Positions 32,421 through 42,786 of a stretch of DNA of 45,576 bases are shown one piece after another; the first letter of the stretch is position 1; the number at the start of each line of letters is the position of its first letter. A program made the translations under genes and the position numbers. Source of the stretch: Serratia microhaemolytica (lineage in GTDB: Bacteria > Pseudomonadota > Gammaproteobacteria > Enterobacterales > Enterobacteriaceae). The DNA is taken from the NCBI RefSeq assembly GCF_004011885.1, contig NZ_SBEF01000029.1, forward strand, positions 1 to 45,576, written 5' to 3'. Below the pieces are notes generated by a model that did not search any database, was not told the origin of the DNA, and saw only the letters and a program-made list of their open reading frames with translations.

Positions 32421-33728
32421 ATGAACGAAAATCACGTTATCAGCAAACACGCGACTTCGGTACTTACCTCAGTGCAGACTAATGCATTAGGTACCCTGAT
32501 GGCTCGTCGTGATCGATTGCTGACGCTGTTACTGAGTAGTGCTCTGATCGCAACGATGCCGAGTTACGCAATCACCACTGTGGTCGTTCCAGCCGGCCAA
32601 GAGGGTATTATCGGTAGTACACCGTTTTTACCCAATTCAACAATTTCTACTACCAGTTCTTTAGGATTACCCACTTTGGCGGTTGAAGTGGCTGTGACCA
32701 CTGCCGCCGCCGGTGTTCGATGTGCCAAAATCACTGATAGCGATGTTGCGCTCGGTTGGAAAAGCAAGGTGTACGGTTTTAAGTTAACCGGACCTACCCC
32801 AGGCGCGGTGCTACTGACCGAAGGACATGCATCATGGAAAAAAGTGATACAAGGGGGAGCTCCACTTGTCGTTACGCCTCTGCAAGGGACTACCACTTTC
32901 ACTATGGGGCGTTGGTCTAGCGTTTTTTCACCCAGTACTCTCAATTATACCCGTGCCGAGAGTCAATCTGATGGAGATAGCCAGCCAACAGTCAGCGACG
33001 CTTATAAAGGGATCAGTTGCAGCTCTATCGTCAATGCTACCGAGTATTCTCCACATAGCTGGAAAAGCAGCGAACCAAGTAGCTCATCCCTAAACGTGCG
33101 TTTTTTAATTGACGCGCCAAAAGGTGGCTTACAACCTGGTGTCTATACTGCCCCGCAACTGTTCCATCTCGACTATGCAGGTGCCAAATCGACAAGGGCA
33201 GAGTTAGATCCGATCCAAATCACTGTTGCCAATAACTCCTGCTCACTCAATACACCGTCAACAGTGACATTCTCCGGAGTTAATTATCAGGAAACACCGA
33301 CAAGTTATGTTGTGTTGTTGCGCAGGAGTTCTGACATCACCGTTGAGTGCAATGCAGCCAGCACAGAGTTCACTCCTTGGCTCTATGTGACTGCCTCTGG
33401 TATTTCAACAGGACGCAGCAGTTCAAGCAGCGATTTAGCGCTGGTAGGAACAGATGGCAAAGTCTCCGAGCAGATGGTCATTCGTGGTCAATGGGGAGAT
33501 AACATTGCCCCCTCGGGGGAGATCGGGTGTGCAATCAATACCAATCAGGTGAACAATATTATGGATTTCTCCGGGAGGAATGGCTATCAGCTGATCCAAA
33601 AAACAGTCTATGACACAAATAAAACATTCAAACGCTATATGCACTTTACCCTTTGTAAGCTCAGCGCAAATAACCTGACTGCCGATGAGTACACGGCTCA
33701 GGCGACAGTGTTTCTCGTGCAGAGATAA
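32421..33728 (+). CDS. Putative exported fimbrial adhesin-like protein (orphan)
   Basis: 435 residues from the ATG at 32421, preceded by agggaga. The N-terminus is unusual: about 28 mostly polar residues precede a basic-hydrophobic signal (RRDRLLTLLLSSALIATMPSYA). The N-terminal half is Ser/Thr-rich with no motif I know. The C-terminal part from about NNSCSLNTPSTVTFSGVNY resembles a pilin-type beta-sandwich with paired Cys (NSCSL, VECNA; IGCAIN, TLCKL) and ends in alternating beta residues. This two-domain arrangement suggests a tip adhesin, but no chaperone or usher is adjacent; the nearest is at 13295-16447. Function is inferred from architecture only. Confidence 0.5.
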   Translation: MNENHVISKHATSVLTSVQTNALGTLMARRDRLLTLLLSSALIATMPSYAITTVVVPAGQEGIIGSTPFLPNSTISTTSSLGLPTLAVEVAVTTAAAGVRCAKITDSDVALGWKSKVYGFKLTGPTPGAVLLTEGHASWKKVIQGGAPLVVTPLQGTTTFTMGRWSSVFSPSTLNYTRAESQSDGDSQPTVSDAYKGISCSSIVNATEYSPHSWKSSEPSSSSLNVRFLIDAPKGGLQPGVYTAPQLFHLDYAGAKSTRAELDPIQITVANNSCSLNTPSTVTFSGVNYQETPTSYVVLLRRSSDITVECNAASTEFTPWLYVTASGISTGRSSSSSDLALVGTDGKVSEQMVIRGQWGDNIAPSGEIGCAINTNQVNNIMDFSGRNGYQLIQKTVYDTNKTFKRYMHFTLCKLSANNLTADEYTAQATVFLVQR

Positions 33729-33741
33729 ACCAATATCCCCT

Positions 33742-33768
33742 TTGGGGCAGCTCGGTAAACTGCCCCAA
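33742..33768 (+). terminator. 9-bp hairpin after the adhesin-like gene
   Basis: ttggggcag (33742-33750) pairs with ctgccccaa (33760-33768), 14 bp after the stop codon. It has no T-tract of its own and stands immediately before the stronger terminator at 33770. Confidence 0.5.
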
Positions 33769-33769
33769 C

Positions 33770-33811
33770 CACCGCTTGCGTGCAACCTTTTAGCAAGCGG
33801 TGATTTTTTTT
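33770..33811 (+). terminator. Rho-independent terminator of the adhesin-like gene
   Basis: caccgcttgc (33770-33779) pairs perfectly with gcaagcggtg (33793-33802), followed after one A by eight T residues (33804-33811). This is the canonical arrangement for transcription from the left. Confidence 0.9.
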
Positions 33812-34175
33812 CTTACTACCGCTAACTACTCCACTGTAAACCAGACTACCGGTTAGCTTAACCTCTCGCCGAAGGGATCAGCACGATTAGATTGGGAAGA
33901 TGCTAAAACCGTGGCCAATTTTGCTTGACCATTTCATCTGGTTACTGATCACCCTATATGCTGGCAACTCACTGACCTCATCACTTGCACTAATATCGAC
34001 AGGTATATAATTAGTAGCGATCTCTTGTTTCTTCTCTTTGCCACCTTCATGATGTTGAAACACGTTTGCGGCAGAGATCACTCACTGTCAGGATCGTCTG
34101 TTTGCGCCGCCGCTCCCGGTGGTTGAATTTTTTAAGTCATCAGGGTTGTTACCCATTTTTTAACGAGAATATGTC
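33812..34175. other. Intergenic region before the aminotransferase gene
   Basis: 364 bp with no recognisable gene. A 64-codon minus-strand ORF (33887-34081) has no family features. The last part should hold the promoter of the downstream gene; no clear -35/-10 pair was identified. Confidence 0.4.
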
Positions 34176-35363
34176 ATGAATACCGAAGGATTACTTGCTC
34201 AGCGCATCGTCAACATCAAAAGCTCAGCTATTCGCGAATTGCTCAAACACAGCAAAATGGAGCAGGTCATTTCGTTAGCCGGTGGTATCCCTTCTGATGC
34301 GCTGTTTGATTTCGAAGGATTGAGCATTGCCACACAGCAGGCGATTAGCGAACAACCAAAGAGCGCATTCCAGTATGGCCTGACTGAGGGTAGCCCACTG
34401 CTACGTGAACGCATCTGTGCGCTCTGCCAGCAGCGTGGTGTCTTTGCTCAGCCTGATGATGTGTTGATTACTGCTGGATCGCAGCAAGCTCTTGATCTGG
34501 TGATGCGTGCGCTGGTTAATCCAGGCGATCTGTTTGTGGTGGAACGCCCAACCTATCTGGCAGCATTGCAGACGTTGGAGTTGGCAGAAGCCAACATTCT
34601 CTCGGTGGGTTCTGATAGTGATGGAATGCGCGTCGATGAGCTAGAACAACTGCTAAAAACCCATAAGATTAAAGGCGTCTATGTGGTGCCTAATTTTGGC
34701 AATCCGAGTGGGCTGACGCTGAGCCTCGAACGTCGCGAGCAGTTGGTGAAACTAGCAGTAGAGCACAATTTCCTGATTATTGAAGATGATCCTTATGGCG
34801 AATTGCGCTTCAGCGATGAACGCCACACTACGCTGTATCAAGTTTCGCAGCAGCTATTCGGTCACTGTGAAAATATTATCTATACCTCCAGTTTTTCCAA
34901 AATTCTGGCACCGGGTCTGCGATTGGGCTGGGCGATCCTGCCACCTTTCTTGTTGCAGAAAGTCGCCATCATTAAGCAAGCCGCAGATCTCCATGCCAGT
35001 GCTTTGTCGCAAAGTATCGTCGAATGCTATTTGGGTCTCGATCGCCTGCCAGCGCAGATCGAGAAAATCCGCGCTGTCTATCGACAAAAATGTCAGATAC
35101 TTGCCGATTTGTTGCAACAGCAACTTGGCGATGTGATCAGTTTTGATATGCCGAAAGGCGGTATGTTTCTCTGGGTTCGTTTTCGCCAACCATTCAATGC
35201 TACCGAATGGTTACAGGAGACACTCAAGCAGGGCGTGGTGTTCGTGCCTGGCGAGTACTTCTTTGCTGAACAACCTGATCGCTCAACGTTCCGGTTGTCG
35301 TTCGCCACGGCTAGCGAGGCACAAATGCAAGAAGCCGTAGCACGGTTGCGGCGTGCACTGTAA
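34176..35363 (+). CDS. PLP-dependent aminotransferase (fold type I, 2-aminoadipate/LysN-like)
   Basis: 395-residue cytoplasmic class I/II aminotransferase without the GntR-type DNA-binding domain of MocR proteins. VISLAGGIPSDALFDFEGL begins the enzyme, FQYGLTEGSPLLRERI is the substrate-domain motif, VLITAGSQQALDLV positions PLP phosphate contacts, and VVPNFGNPSGLTLS with IIEDDPYGELRF supply the Asn and Asp. The PLP Lys is in SSFSKILAPGLRLGW. The end carries RLSFATASEAQMQEAV. It resembles LysN-like and multi-substrate aminotransferases; the true amino donor cannot be told. Single gene preceded by a strong upstream terminator. Confidence 0.85.
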   Translation: MNTEGLLAQRIVNIKSSAIRELLKHSKMEQVISLAGGIPSDALFDFEGLSIATQQAISEQPKSAFQYGLTEGSPLLRERICALCQQRGVFAQPDDVLITAGSQQALDLVMRALVNPGDLFVVERPTYLAALQTLELAEANILSVGSDSDGMRVDELEQLLKTHKIKGVYVVPNFGNPSGLTLSLERREQLVKLAVEHNFLIIEDDPYGELRFSDERHTTLYQVSQQLFGHCENIIYTSSFSKILAPGLRLGWAILPPFLLQKVAIIKQAADLHASALSQSIVECYLGLDRLPAQIEKIRAVYRQKCQILADLLQQQLGDVISFDMPKGGMFLWVRFRQPFNATEWLQETLKQGVVFVPGEYFFAEQPDRSTFRLSFATASEAQMQEAVARLRRAL

Positions 35364-35461
35364 CGTCAGTTTCCGGGCAGCACATCGTTGTCCGGATAAA
35401 TCCGCAAACGCGGTAACTCTCTTGATTTAACAACCACTGTGTGGCTGCAAAGGTGGACTCA

Positions 35462-36202
35462 ATGACAATGTCTCTCTGGCCCTATCCACGAATTGTTGCC
35501 CACCGTGGTGGCGGATCTCTGGCACCAGAAAATACCTTGGCAGGGATTGATGTTGCTGCATCCTACCGCCATAAGATGATCGAGTTTGATGTCAAACTGA
35601 GCAGTGATGATCAGCCGTTTTTGTTACACGACGATACACTGGAACGCACCAGCAATGGCCATGGTATCGCCGGTGAGCTGCCTTGGCAGATGTTGGCGAC
35701 TCTGGATGCGGGCAGTTGGTATGGTGCCGGTTTCCGTGGCGAACGTTTGCCACTACTGGCACAGGTTGCTGAGCGCTGTCGACAGCATGGCATGTTAGCC
35801 AATATTGAGATCAAACCAACAGCAGGTTGTGAACAGAGAAGTGGGCAAGTGATCGCGCTCGCGGCAAGTCGCTTGTGGCAGCAGCAAACCGCTCCGCTAC
35901 TCTCTTCCTTCTCAATCACTGCTCTGGCAGCGGCACAATATTACGCCCCAGAACTGCCGCGTGGCTTACTGTTAGAACAGTGGGATAACGGTTGGCAAGC
36001 ACTTACCAGCAAGTTGGGGTGCCTGTCGCTGCATATTGACCATCTAGCGTTGAATGCCGAACGGGTCTCTGAGCTAAAACAGGCTGGGCTATATATTCTG
36101 GCCTATACCGTTAACCAGCCAGAACGTGCGCGTTTGTTGTTGCACTGGGGCGTTGACTCGATTTGTACCGACCAGATAGATTTAATCGGTGCAGATTTTT
36201 AA
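35462..36202 (+). CDS. ugpQ: Glycerophosphodiester phosphodiesterase UgpQ
   Basis: Cytoplasmic enzyme splitting glycerophosphodiesters into sn-glycerol-3-phosphate and an alcohol. It has 246 residues from the ATG at 35462, with aggtgg 5 bases upstream; an ATG at 35468 ([10 protein letters not shown]) matches the E. coli start equally well, and a GTG at 35441 is less likely. The GDPD motifs are [41 protein letters not shown] and ANIEIKPT, with the late CTDQIDLIG. In E. coli it is the last gene of ugpBAECQ; here no ugp transporter genes are adjacent. Confidence 0.95.
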   Translation: MTMSLWPYPRIVAHRGGGSLAPENTLAGIDVAASYRHKMIEFDVKLSSDDQPFLLHDDTLERTSNGHGIAGELPWQMLATLDAGSWYGAGFRGERLPLLAQVAERCRQHGMLANIEIKPTAGCEQRSGQVIALAASRLWQQQTAPLLSSFSITALAAAQYYAPELPRGLLLEQWDNGWQALTSKLGCLSLHIDHLALNAERVSELKQAGLYILAYTVNQPERARLLLHWGVDSICTDQIDLIGADF

Positions 36203-36259
36203 TTCGGCGACTTTCGCAAGGCTGTTTGGTGTTAGCGCCACTCGCTAGGAAGGATTGTG

Positions 36260-37216
36260 ATGCCTGCCTTTGTCATTTCGTTATGGCACCAACTTGTGCT
36301 CTCTCTGCCGCTTTTTGTGTTAATTATGCTTGGCTTTGGCCTGATCCGCTGGGGAAAATGGCCAACCACCATCACTGATGCCCTTAGTCGTTTTGTCTTC
36401 TCACTGGCGTTGCCTGCAATGCTGTTTCGCATGATGTGGCAGTTCGCCAAACGCCCAACTGTTGATGCCAGGCTACTGATTGCATTTTTCGGCAGTTGTC
36501 TGCTGGTGTTTATCATCGGTCGCTTACTGGCGCGCTATCTGTTTAAGCTGGACGGTGTCTCCGGTTCAGTGTTCGCGCTCGGTGGCATCTTTTCCAATAA
36601 TGTGATGCTTGGCTTACCACTGGCAACGCTGATGCTTGGAGAAGAGGCGATCCCGGCTGTGGCGCTGGTGTTGGTGTTCAATGGATTAACACTGTGGACG
36701 TTAGTTACTGTCTCGGTTGAGTGGGCACGTAATGGTTCGCCAACGCTACACGGCTTTATCAAAACCGTGCGTGCAGTATTCACCAATCCACTGATCATCG
36801 GTATTTTATCCGGTACCCTGCTTGGGTTAAGCAATGTGCCTTTACCACAGTTCGTCGATCAACCGCTCAGTATGCTTGGCCAAATTGCTGCACCTATGTC
36901 ACTGATTGTACTTGGCATGGGGTTAGCCACTTACTCGTTACGCCGTGGCTGGCAGTTGAGCAGTGCCATCTGTGTGCTGAAGTTGATTATTCAACCTCTG
37001 GTGGTGTGGTTGCTGGCTCGGCTGCTTGATCTGCCACCGTTAGAGACACAAGTGGTTGTGTTGCTTGGTTCGATGGCGGTCGGGGTGAATGTCTATCTGA
37101 TGTCACGTCAGTTTAATGCGCTGACGGCTGCCACTGCCACCAGCATGGTGATGTCTACCGCACTGTCTGCATTCACCACCCCGCTGATCCTGACGATGCT
37201 GGGGGTACAAATTTAG
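36260..37216 (+). CDS. AEC (auxin efflux carrier) family transporter
   Basis: 318 residues from the ATG at 36260, with aggaagg 6 bases upstream; a GTG just before it is too close. About ten hydrophobic segments are spread along the protein with a hydrophilic mid-loop (VEWARNGSPTLHGFIKT), the AEC layout. The motif GGIFSNNVMLGLPLATLMLG with its NN pair and LVLGMGLATYSL in the second half are family landmarks. Members export or import small carboxylates such as malonate or malate; the substrate here is unknown. It follows ugpQ by 57 bp and may be co-transcribed. Confidence 0.85.
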   Translation: MPAFVISLWHQLVLSLPLFVLIMLGFGLIRWGKWPTTITDALSRFVFSLALPAMLFRMMWQFAKRPTVDARLLIAFFGSCLLVFIIGRLLARYLFKLDGVSGSVFALGGIFSNNVMLGLPLATLMLGEEAIPAVALVLVFNGLTLWTLVTVSVEWARNGSPTLHGFIKTVRAVFTNPLIIGILSGTLLGLSNVPLPQFVDQPLSMLGQIAAPMSLIVLGMGLATYSLRRGWQLSSAICVLKLIIQPLVVWLLARLLDLPPLETQVVVLLGSMAVGVNVYLMSRQFNALTAATATSMVMSTALSAFTTPLILTMLGVQI

Positions 37217-37222
37217 CGTTCG

Positions 37223-37275
37223 CTAAGCTGAGCGTGAGATTGGCTAAACTTAGTGTGAACTAAACTGAGTGTGAA
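37223..37275. repeat. Three degenerate direct repeats after the AEC transporter gene
   Basis: ctaagctgagcgtgag (37223), ctaaacttagtgtgaa (37244) and ctaaactgagtgtgaa (37260) are related 16-bp units in the intergenic stretch. The second and third are adjacent. No function is evident. Confidence 0.45.
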
Positions 37276-37479
37276 AGAGTGCCGATGCTGTCTCTGCAAC
37301 CAACTCACCTCCTTTCCAATACAGGTAAGCGGGATGTCACTGTATCAAATGTGCTTTGCTGCTGCGTTGCGCCAATGCGAACATTTTAACACCACTAGTA
37401 AACTTTTTGATTGCTGCATGGTTCACTGATTTTCGCTACAATCCGCATTTGGCCTTCGGTTTGTTAGAGTGAAGTTATC

Positions 37480-38337
37480 TTGTTTCTATTAATTGTTACT
37501 ACTATTTTGTGGGCGTTCTCTTTTAGTTTAATTGGCGAATATCTGGCTGGCCAGGTGGATAGTTGGTTCTCGGTATTGGTGCGTATTGCTTTGGCTACAG
37601 TGATGTTTCTGCCATTTCTACGTTGGCGTCACATCCGTTGGTCTGTGATTTTGCTCTATATGGCGGTGGGAGCCTGTCAGTTAGGGATTATGTATCTGCT
37701 GATATTTCGTGCCTATCTCTATCTCAGTGTGCCGGAGCTACTGTTGTTCACGGTATTGACGCCGCTGTACATCACTTTGATTTATGACTTGCTTAGTCGA
37801 CGTCGGTTGCGTTGGTCTTATGCTTTGAGTGCTCTGCTGGCGGTGATCGGGGCGGCAATTATTCGCTATCACCAATTGAGTGACCATTTCTGGTGGGGGC
37901 TGATGCTGGTGCAAGCTGCCAATATCATTTTTGCCATTGGTATGGTCGGTTATAAACGTTTAATGGAGCTTCATCCATTGCCGCAACATACCGCGTTTTC
38001 CTGGTTCTATCTCGGTGCTCTGTTGGTCGCGCTGTTTGCTTGGGGGATATGGGGTAATCCGGCACAACTCCCTACCACTTCGTTACAGTGGGGGATCTTG
38101 ATTTGGTTGGGGGTGGTGGCTTCTGGCCTTGGCTATTTTATGTGGAACTACGGCGCTACTCAGGTTGATGCTGGTACGCTCGGCATCATGAATAATATGC
38201 ATGTTCCGGCGGGTCTGCTGGTGAATCTGCTGATTTGGCAGCAACAGATCCACTGGTTCAGTTTCCTTGCCGGTAGCCTGGTGATGATTGCCTCGCTGTG
38301 GGTACATCGACATTGGGTTGCACACGGTAGCCGTTAG
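37480..38337 (+). CDS. EamA-domain (DMT superfamily) transporter
   Basis: 285-residue inner-membrane protein with about ten hydrophobic helices in two EamA repeats. The first repeat starts directly at FLLIVTTILWAFSFSLIGEYLAG; the second runs from about WGLMLVQAANIIFAIG to GLGYFMWNYGATQVDAGTLGIMNNMHVPAGLLVNLLIW. It is the carboxylate/amino-acid/amine-type exporter subgroup by general resemblance. The start is a TTG at 37480, chosen because the first helix begins immediately and no ATG fits upstream. A gtgaag 5-10 bases upstream is a modest ribosome site. It converges on yheS with a 45-bp gap. Confidence 0.85.
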   Translation: MFLLIVTTILWAFSFSLIGEYLAGQVDSWFSVLVRIALATVMFLPFLRWRHIRWSVILLYMAVGACQLGIMYLLIFRAYLYLSVPELLLFTVLTPLYITLIYDLLSRRRLRWSYALSALLAVIGAAIIRYHQLSDHFWWGLMLVQAANIIFAIGMVGYKRLMELHPLPQHTAFSWFYLGALLVALFAWGIWGNPAQLPTTSLQWGILIWLGVVASGLGYFMWNYGATQVDAGTLGIMNNMHVPAGLLVNLLIWQQQIHWFSFLAGSLVMIASLWVHRHWVAHGSR

Positions 38338-38382
38338 TCTGCCAGAGCGATAGTGAACCGCCGATGCAGCCTGTCGACTTAT

Positions 38383-40299
38383 TCAAGGCATTGAGCTGGC
38401 AGCGTTGATGAGCAGTTCCAGTTGCTCTTGTGCCGCCAGCCAATCACTCTCAGTCTGTTCCAGTGCGCTACGCAACTGATTCTGTTGTTGTAACGCTTCA
38501 CTCAACTGCGCCTTGCGACTGCCATCATAGATTGCGGGATCAGCCAGTTGTTGCTCAATCAGTGCCAATTTTGCTGCCTGCTTTTCCAACTGCTGTTCCA
38601 GTTTGCCAATCTGCTGGCGCAGCGGTTGTGTTTGTGTGCGTAGTTGCGCATCGCGCCGTTTTTGCTCTTTGCGTGCCTGTGCGCTGTTGTCATTCTCCTG
38701 CTTTAACTCCCGATCAGGCGTGGTCAGTTTTTGCTGTTCATTTAACCACAGCTGATAATCATCCAGATCACCGGCAAATGGCTCTACTTGTCCATCATGC
38801 ACCAGGTAGAGTTCATCGGTGGTTGAGCGCAGTAAATGACGATCGTGTGATACCACGACCAGCGCGCCTTCAAAATCAATCAATGCTTCGGTTAATGCTT
38901 GGCGCATATCCAGATCAAGGTGGTTAGTTGGTTCATCAAGCAGCAGGAGATTCGGCCGTTGCCAGACAATCAGTGCCAGTACCAGCCGTGCTTTCTCACC
39001 ACCGGAGAAACGCGCGGTCGCTTCGTTCACTTTGTCCGCTTGAAAACCAAAGCCGCCAAGATAGTCACGCAGTTGCTGTTCCGGTAGCTGCGCAGCAATA
39101 CGGCTGAGGTGTTGTAATGGCGACTCCTCGGCACGTAAAAACTCTAACTGATGCTGAGCGAAGTAACCCAGTTTGACCCCTTTCGCTAATCCTATTTCGC
39201 CAGTGAGCGGTGCTAGTGTTCCCGCCAGCATCTTGATCAAAGTCGATTTGCCCGCTCCATTACGCCCCAATAAACCAATGCGTGAACCCGGCACGAGGTT
39301 GAGCTTGATCGAGGCCAAAATTGGCTGGCCATCATACCCGGCGCTCACCTTCTCCATTCTTAGCAGTGGGCTAGGCAGGCTCTCTGGCGGCCGGAACTGA
39401 AAGCGGAATGGATTGTCGATATGCGCTGGCGCGATGAGTTCCATTCGCTCCAACATCTTGATGCGGCTCTGTGCCTGCTTCGCTTTTGTCGCTTTGGCAC
39501 GAAAGCGATCAATGTAGCTCTGCAGGTGTGCCACTTTCTCCTGCTGGCTCTGATACAGCGCCTGCTGTTGTGCCAGTTTGGTGGCGCGCTGGCGTTCAAA
39601 TGAGGAGTAGTTACCGCTGTACTCGTTGAGACTCTGATTTTCAATGTGCAGGATTTTATCAACGATTGGGTCAAGAAAATCGCGGTCGTGTGAAATCAAT
39701 AGCAGCGTGCCCTGATAACTTTTCAGCCAGCGCTCTAGCCAGATGACCGCATCCAGATCAAGGTGGTTGGTGGGTTCATCCAGTAGCAGCAGATCAGAAC
39801 GGCAAAGCAGTGCCTGTGCCAGATTAAGGCGCATACGCCAACCACCGGAAAATTCGCGTACTGGTGTGGTGAACTGTTGGCTGGAAAACCCCAGTCCATG
39901 TAATAAACCCGCTGCACGGGAACGAATAGCCCAAGCATCGATAGCATCCAGTTTGCCGTGCAGCAATGCAATCGCATGACCATCATTATGTTGGTTGGCC
40001 TGCTGTAGTTGTGCTTCCAGTTGGCGAAATTCGCGATCACCATCGATAACATACTCGATAGCAGCCGTCGCTAGTGCCGGCGTTTCCTGATTGACCCAGG
40101 TTAACTGCCAGTTTTGTGGAAAGGTGTAGCTGCCTCCATCTGGCGTTATCTCTCCTTTTAGCAACGCGAATAACGTTGATTTACCACAACCGTTTTTTCC
40201 GACCAAGCCTACTTTTTGTCGTGGATTCACCGTTGCGGTGGCATGTTCCAGCAGTACGTGGCTGCCGCGCTGAATTTGTAGTGAAGAGAAGACAATCAT
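38383..40299 (-). CDS. yheS: ABC-F family ATPase YheS
   Basis: Soluble double-ATPase of the ABC-F family, thought to act on the ribosome during translation, with no membrane partner. It has 638 residues. The first ABC domain has [27 protein letters not shown] and [20 protein letters not shown]. The inter-domain linker (about residues 240-310) is the charged P-site tRNA interaction arm. The second domain has [24 protein letters not shown] and [21 protein letters not shown]-terminal Gln/Glu-rich coiled coil follows. It is divergent from kefG, as in E. coli. Confidence 0.96.
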   Translation of the reverse strand: MIVFSSLQIQRGSHVLLEHATATVNPRQKVGLVGKNGCGKSTLFALLKGEITPDGGSYTFPQNWQLTWVNQETPALATAAIEYVIDGDREFRQLEAQLQQANQHNDGHAIALLHGKLDAIDAWAIRSRAAGLLHGLGFSSQQFTTPVREFSGGWRMRLNLAQALLCRSDLLLLDEPTNHLDLDAVIWLERWLKSYQGTLLLISHDRDFLDPIVDKILHIENQSLNEYSGNYSSFERQRATKLAQQQALYQSQQEKVAHLQSYIDRFRAKATKAKQAQSRIKMLERMELIAPAHIDNPFRFQFRPPESLPSPLLRMEKVSAGYDGQPILASIKLNLVPGSRIGLLGRNGAGKSTLIKMLAGTLAPLTGEIGLAKGVKLGYFAQHQLEFLRAEESPLQHLSRIAAQLPEQQLRDYLGGFGFQADKVNEATARFSGGEKARLVLALIVWQRPNLLLLDEPTNHLDLDMRQALTEALIDFEGALVVVSHDRHLLRSTTDELYLVHDGQVEPFAGDLDDYQLWLNEQQKLTTPDRELKQENDNSAQARKEQKRRDAQLRTQTQPLRQQIGKLEQQLEKQAAKLALIEQQLADPAIYDGSRKAQLSEALQQQNQLRSALEQTESDWLAAQEQLELLINAASSMP

Positions 40300-40407
40300 A
40301 AAACGCCGTTTGTTGATAAAATGTTAGCTATACCGACTGATCTGTCGCTGTTACGTTGCATGGTAACGGAAATCCGCGCGCCTGACGACGCTTTACAGGG
40401 GGAATTA

Positions 40408-40962
40408 ATGTCACAACCCACTAAAATTTTACTGTTATATGCTCACCCGGAGTCACAAGATTCAGTGGCTAACCAAGTTTTGTTACAGGCAGCACAGCCG
40501 TTGCAGCATGTCACGGTGCGTGATTTATACGCTGAGTATCCCGATTTTTTTATTGATATTCAGTATGAACAACAATTGTTGCGTGAACATCAGATCATTG
40601 TGTTTCAACACCCCCTGTATACCTATAGTTGCCCGGCACTGCTGAAGGAGTGGCTCGATCGCGTGTTGTCGCGTGACCTTGCCCGTGCGTTTGGTGGCCG
40701 TGCTCTGGCGGGTAAATATTGGCGTTCTGTGATCACTACCGGTGAGCCAGAAATGAGTTATCGCATTGGCGGCTACAATCGCTATCCACTGGAAGAGCTG
40801 TTGCGTCCTTTTGAGTTAACCGCCGCAATGTGTCATATGCACTGGCTACCACCACTGATTGTCTATTGGGCACGTCGCCAACGCACAGAAATACTGCTTG
40901 ACCACGCCAGCAGCTATATGGATTGGCTCTCTAACCCATTGGCAGAAAAGGAGGATAATTGA
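40408..40962 (+). CDS. kefG: KefG, ancillary flavoprotein of the KefB potassium efflux system
   Basis: NAD(P)H quinone-oxidoreductase-like flavodoxin that binds KefB and is needed for full efflux activity. It has 184 residues from the ATG at 40408, exactly the E. coli length; the longer in-frame start at 40321 is unsupported. A strong aggggg lies upstream. Motifs are [18 protein letters not shown] (FMN phosphate loop region), [33 protein letters not shown] and [11 protein letters not shown]. Its TGA overlaps the kefB ATG (TGATG). Confidence 0.95.
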   Translation: MSQPTKILLLYAHPESQDSVANQVLLQAAQPLQHVTVRDLYAEYPDFFIDIQYEQQLLREHQIIVFQHPLYTYSCPALLKEWLDRVLSRDLARAFGGRALAGKYWRSVITTGEPEMSYRIGGYNRYPLEELLRPFELTAAMCHMHWLPPLIVYWARRQRTEILLDHASSYMDWLSNPLAEKEDN

Positions 40963-42773
40963 TGGAAAGTTCAACACTGTTGACTGCTGTGTTACTGTTT
41001 CTGTTCGCCGCAGTGGTTGCTGTACCCATCGCAGGCCGGTTAGGCATCGGCACCGTGTTGGGTTATCTGATCGCCGGTATCGCGATTGGCCCTTGGGGGT
41101 TGGGGTTGATCCGCGATGTTGATCAGATCCTGCACTTTTCCGAGCTTGGCGTTGTTTTTTTAATGTTTATCATTGGATTAGAGTTAAAACCAGCCAAGCT
41201 TTGGGAATTAAGACGTTCCATTTTTGGTGTCGGTGCCGCTCAGCTACTGATAACCACCGCGTTATTAGCCTGTTTACTGTATCTTAGCCACTTTGCTTGG
41301 CCGGCAGCCATTATCGGTGGTATTGGTCTGGCAATGTCCTCTACCGCAATGGCCCTGCAGGTGATGCGAGAAAAGCGAATGCATCAAAGCGAAGGTGGGC
41401 AACTCGGTTTTGCGGTGCTGCTGTTCCAAGATATGGCGGTGATCCCGGCATTAGCACTAATCCCTATTCTGGCCGATTCTGGCGGTAACCAAGATGATTG
41501 GCTAAAAGTCGCCACCAAAGTGCTGGCATTGGCTGGTATGTTGATCGGTGGCCGTCTGTTGCTACGCCCACTATTTCGCTATATCGCCGCCTCAGGTATT
41601 CGTGAGATTTTCACCGCCGCAGCACTGCTGCTCGTGCTGGGTGCAGCACTGTTCATGGATCTACTCGGTCTCTCAATGGCATTAGGTACTTTTATTGCCG
41701 GAGTGCTACTGGCAGAAAGTGAGTACCGCCATGAACTGGAAATTTCTATCGAACCTTTTAAAGGGTTGTTGCTTGGACTGTTCTTCATCTCGGTCGGTAT
41801 GGCACTCAATATGGGAGTGTTATATACCCATTTGCTGGCAGTGCTGATTGGCGTGTTGATGCTGGTGGTGATTAAGGCACTGGTGCTCTATCTGCTGGCG
41901 TATCTATTCGGCTTACGTCGTTTTGTCCGTTTGCAGTTTGCCGGGGTGCTCAGCCAAGGTGGCGAGTTTGCCTTTGTGCTGTTTTCCGCCGCTGCCGCAC
42001 AACAGTTGTTAAATTCAGAACAATTAGCACTACTGCTGGTGGTGGTGACGCTCTCAATGATGACCACTCCGCTATTAATGCAGATCATCGATCGTATTTT
42101 GGCGCATCGCTATAACGATAGAAGCGAACATGACGAGGAAGCACCTGCGGTCGCCGATGATGATCCACAGGTGATCATCGTCGGTTTTGGTCGCTTTGGC
42201 CAAATTGTTGGCCGCTTGCTGATGGCAAACAAAATTCGCATCACGATTTTTGAGCGTGATGTCAGTGCGCTGAGTATGCTGCGCCGCTACGGTTATACCG
42301 TTTACTATGGCGATGGTACAGAGCTGGAGCTACTGCGTGCCGCCGGCGCAGATAAAGCACAATCGATTGTGATCACCTGCAATGAGCCAGAGAGAGCGAT
42401 GACTATTGTGCATTTGTGCCAACAATATTTCCCTAATCTCACCATTTTGGCTCGTGCCCGAGGCCGTGTTGAGGCGCATGAGTTGCTACAGGCAGGGGTG
42501 ACACTGTTCACTCGCGAAACCTTTTCCAGTGCGCTTGAGTTGGGCAGAAAAGCGTTAATCGTGCTGGGGATGCATCCTCATCAAGCCTATCGTGCACAAC
42601 AACATTTTCGCCGCCTAGATATGCGTATGCTACGTGAATTGATGCCTTCTCACCAAGGTGATGTCGCTGAGATTTCGCGTGTGAAAGAGGCAAGACGCGA
42701 ACTAGAAGAGTTGTTCCAGCGCGAAATGCAAAAAGATAAACGTCAGTTTTATGACTGGGATGAAGAAGAGTAA
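40962..42773 (+). CDS. kefB: Glutathione-regulated potassium efflux antiporter KefB
   Basis: K+/H+ antiporter held closed by glutathione and opened by glutathione adducts, acidifying the cytoplasm to protect against electrophiles. It has 603 residues from the ATG at 40962. About 12-13 membrane segments of the CPA2 exchanger domain ([45 protein letters not shown]) are followed by a cytoplasmic RCK/KTN domain starting [17 protein letters not shown] near residue 400, with [15 protein letters not shown]. The basic-acidic tail ends FYDWDEEE. It is coupled to kefG and followed 13 bp later by yheV. Confidence 0.96.
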   Translation: MESSTLLTAVLLFLFAAVVAVPIAGRLGIGTVLGYLIAGIAIGPWGLGLIRDVDQILHFSELGVVFLMFIIGLELKPAKLWELRRSIFGVGAAQLLITTALLACLLYLSHFAWPAAIIGGIGLAMSSTAMALQVMREKRMHQSEGGQLGFAVLLFQDMAVIPALALIPILADSGGNQDDWLKVATKVLALAGMLIGGRLLLRPLFRYIAASGIREIFTAAALLLVLGAALFMDLLGLSMALGTFIAGVLLAESEYRHELEISIEPFKGLLLGLFFISVGMALNMGVLYTHLLAVLIGVLMLVVIKALVLYLLAYLFGLRRFVRLQFAGVLSQGGEFAFVLFSAAAAQQLLNSEQLALLLVVVTLSMMTTPLLMQIIDRILAHRYNDRSEHDEEAPAVADDDPQVIIVGFGRFGQIVGRLLMANKIRITIFERDVSALSMLRRYGYTVYYGDGTELELLRAAGADKAQSIVITCNEPERAMTIVHLCQQYFPNLTILARARGRVEAHELLQAGVTLFTRETFSSALELGRKALIVLGMHPHQAYRAQQHFRRLDMRMLRELMPSHQGDVAEISRVKEARRELEELFQREMQKDKRQFYDWDEEE

Positions 42774-42786
42774 CTTGAGAGAGCCT

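Noticed and set aside
33887-34081. 64-codon minus-strand ORF between the adhesin-like gene and the aminotransferase
   Set aside because: No recognisable family features and no supporting context.
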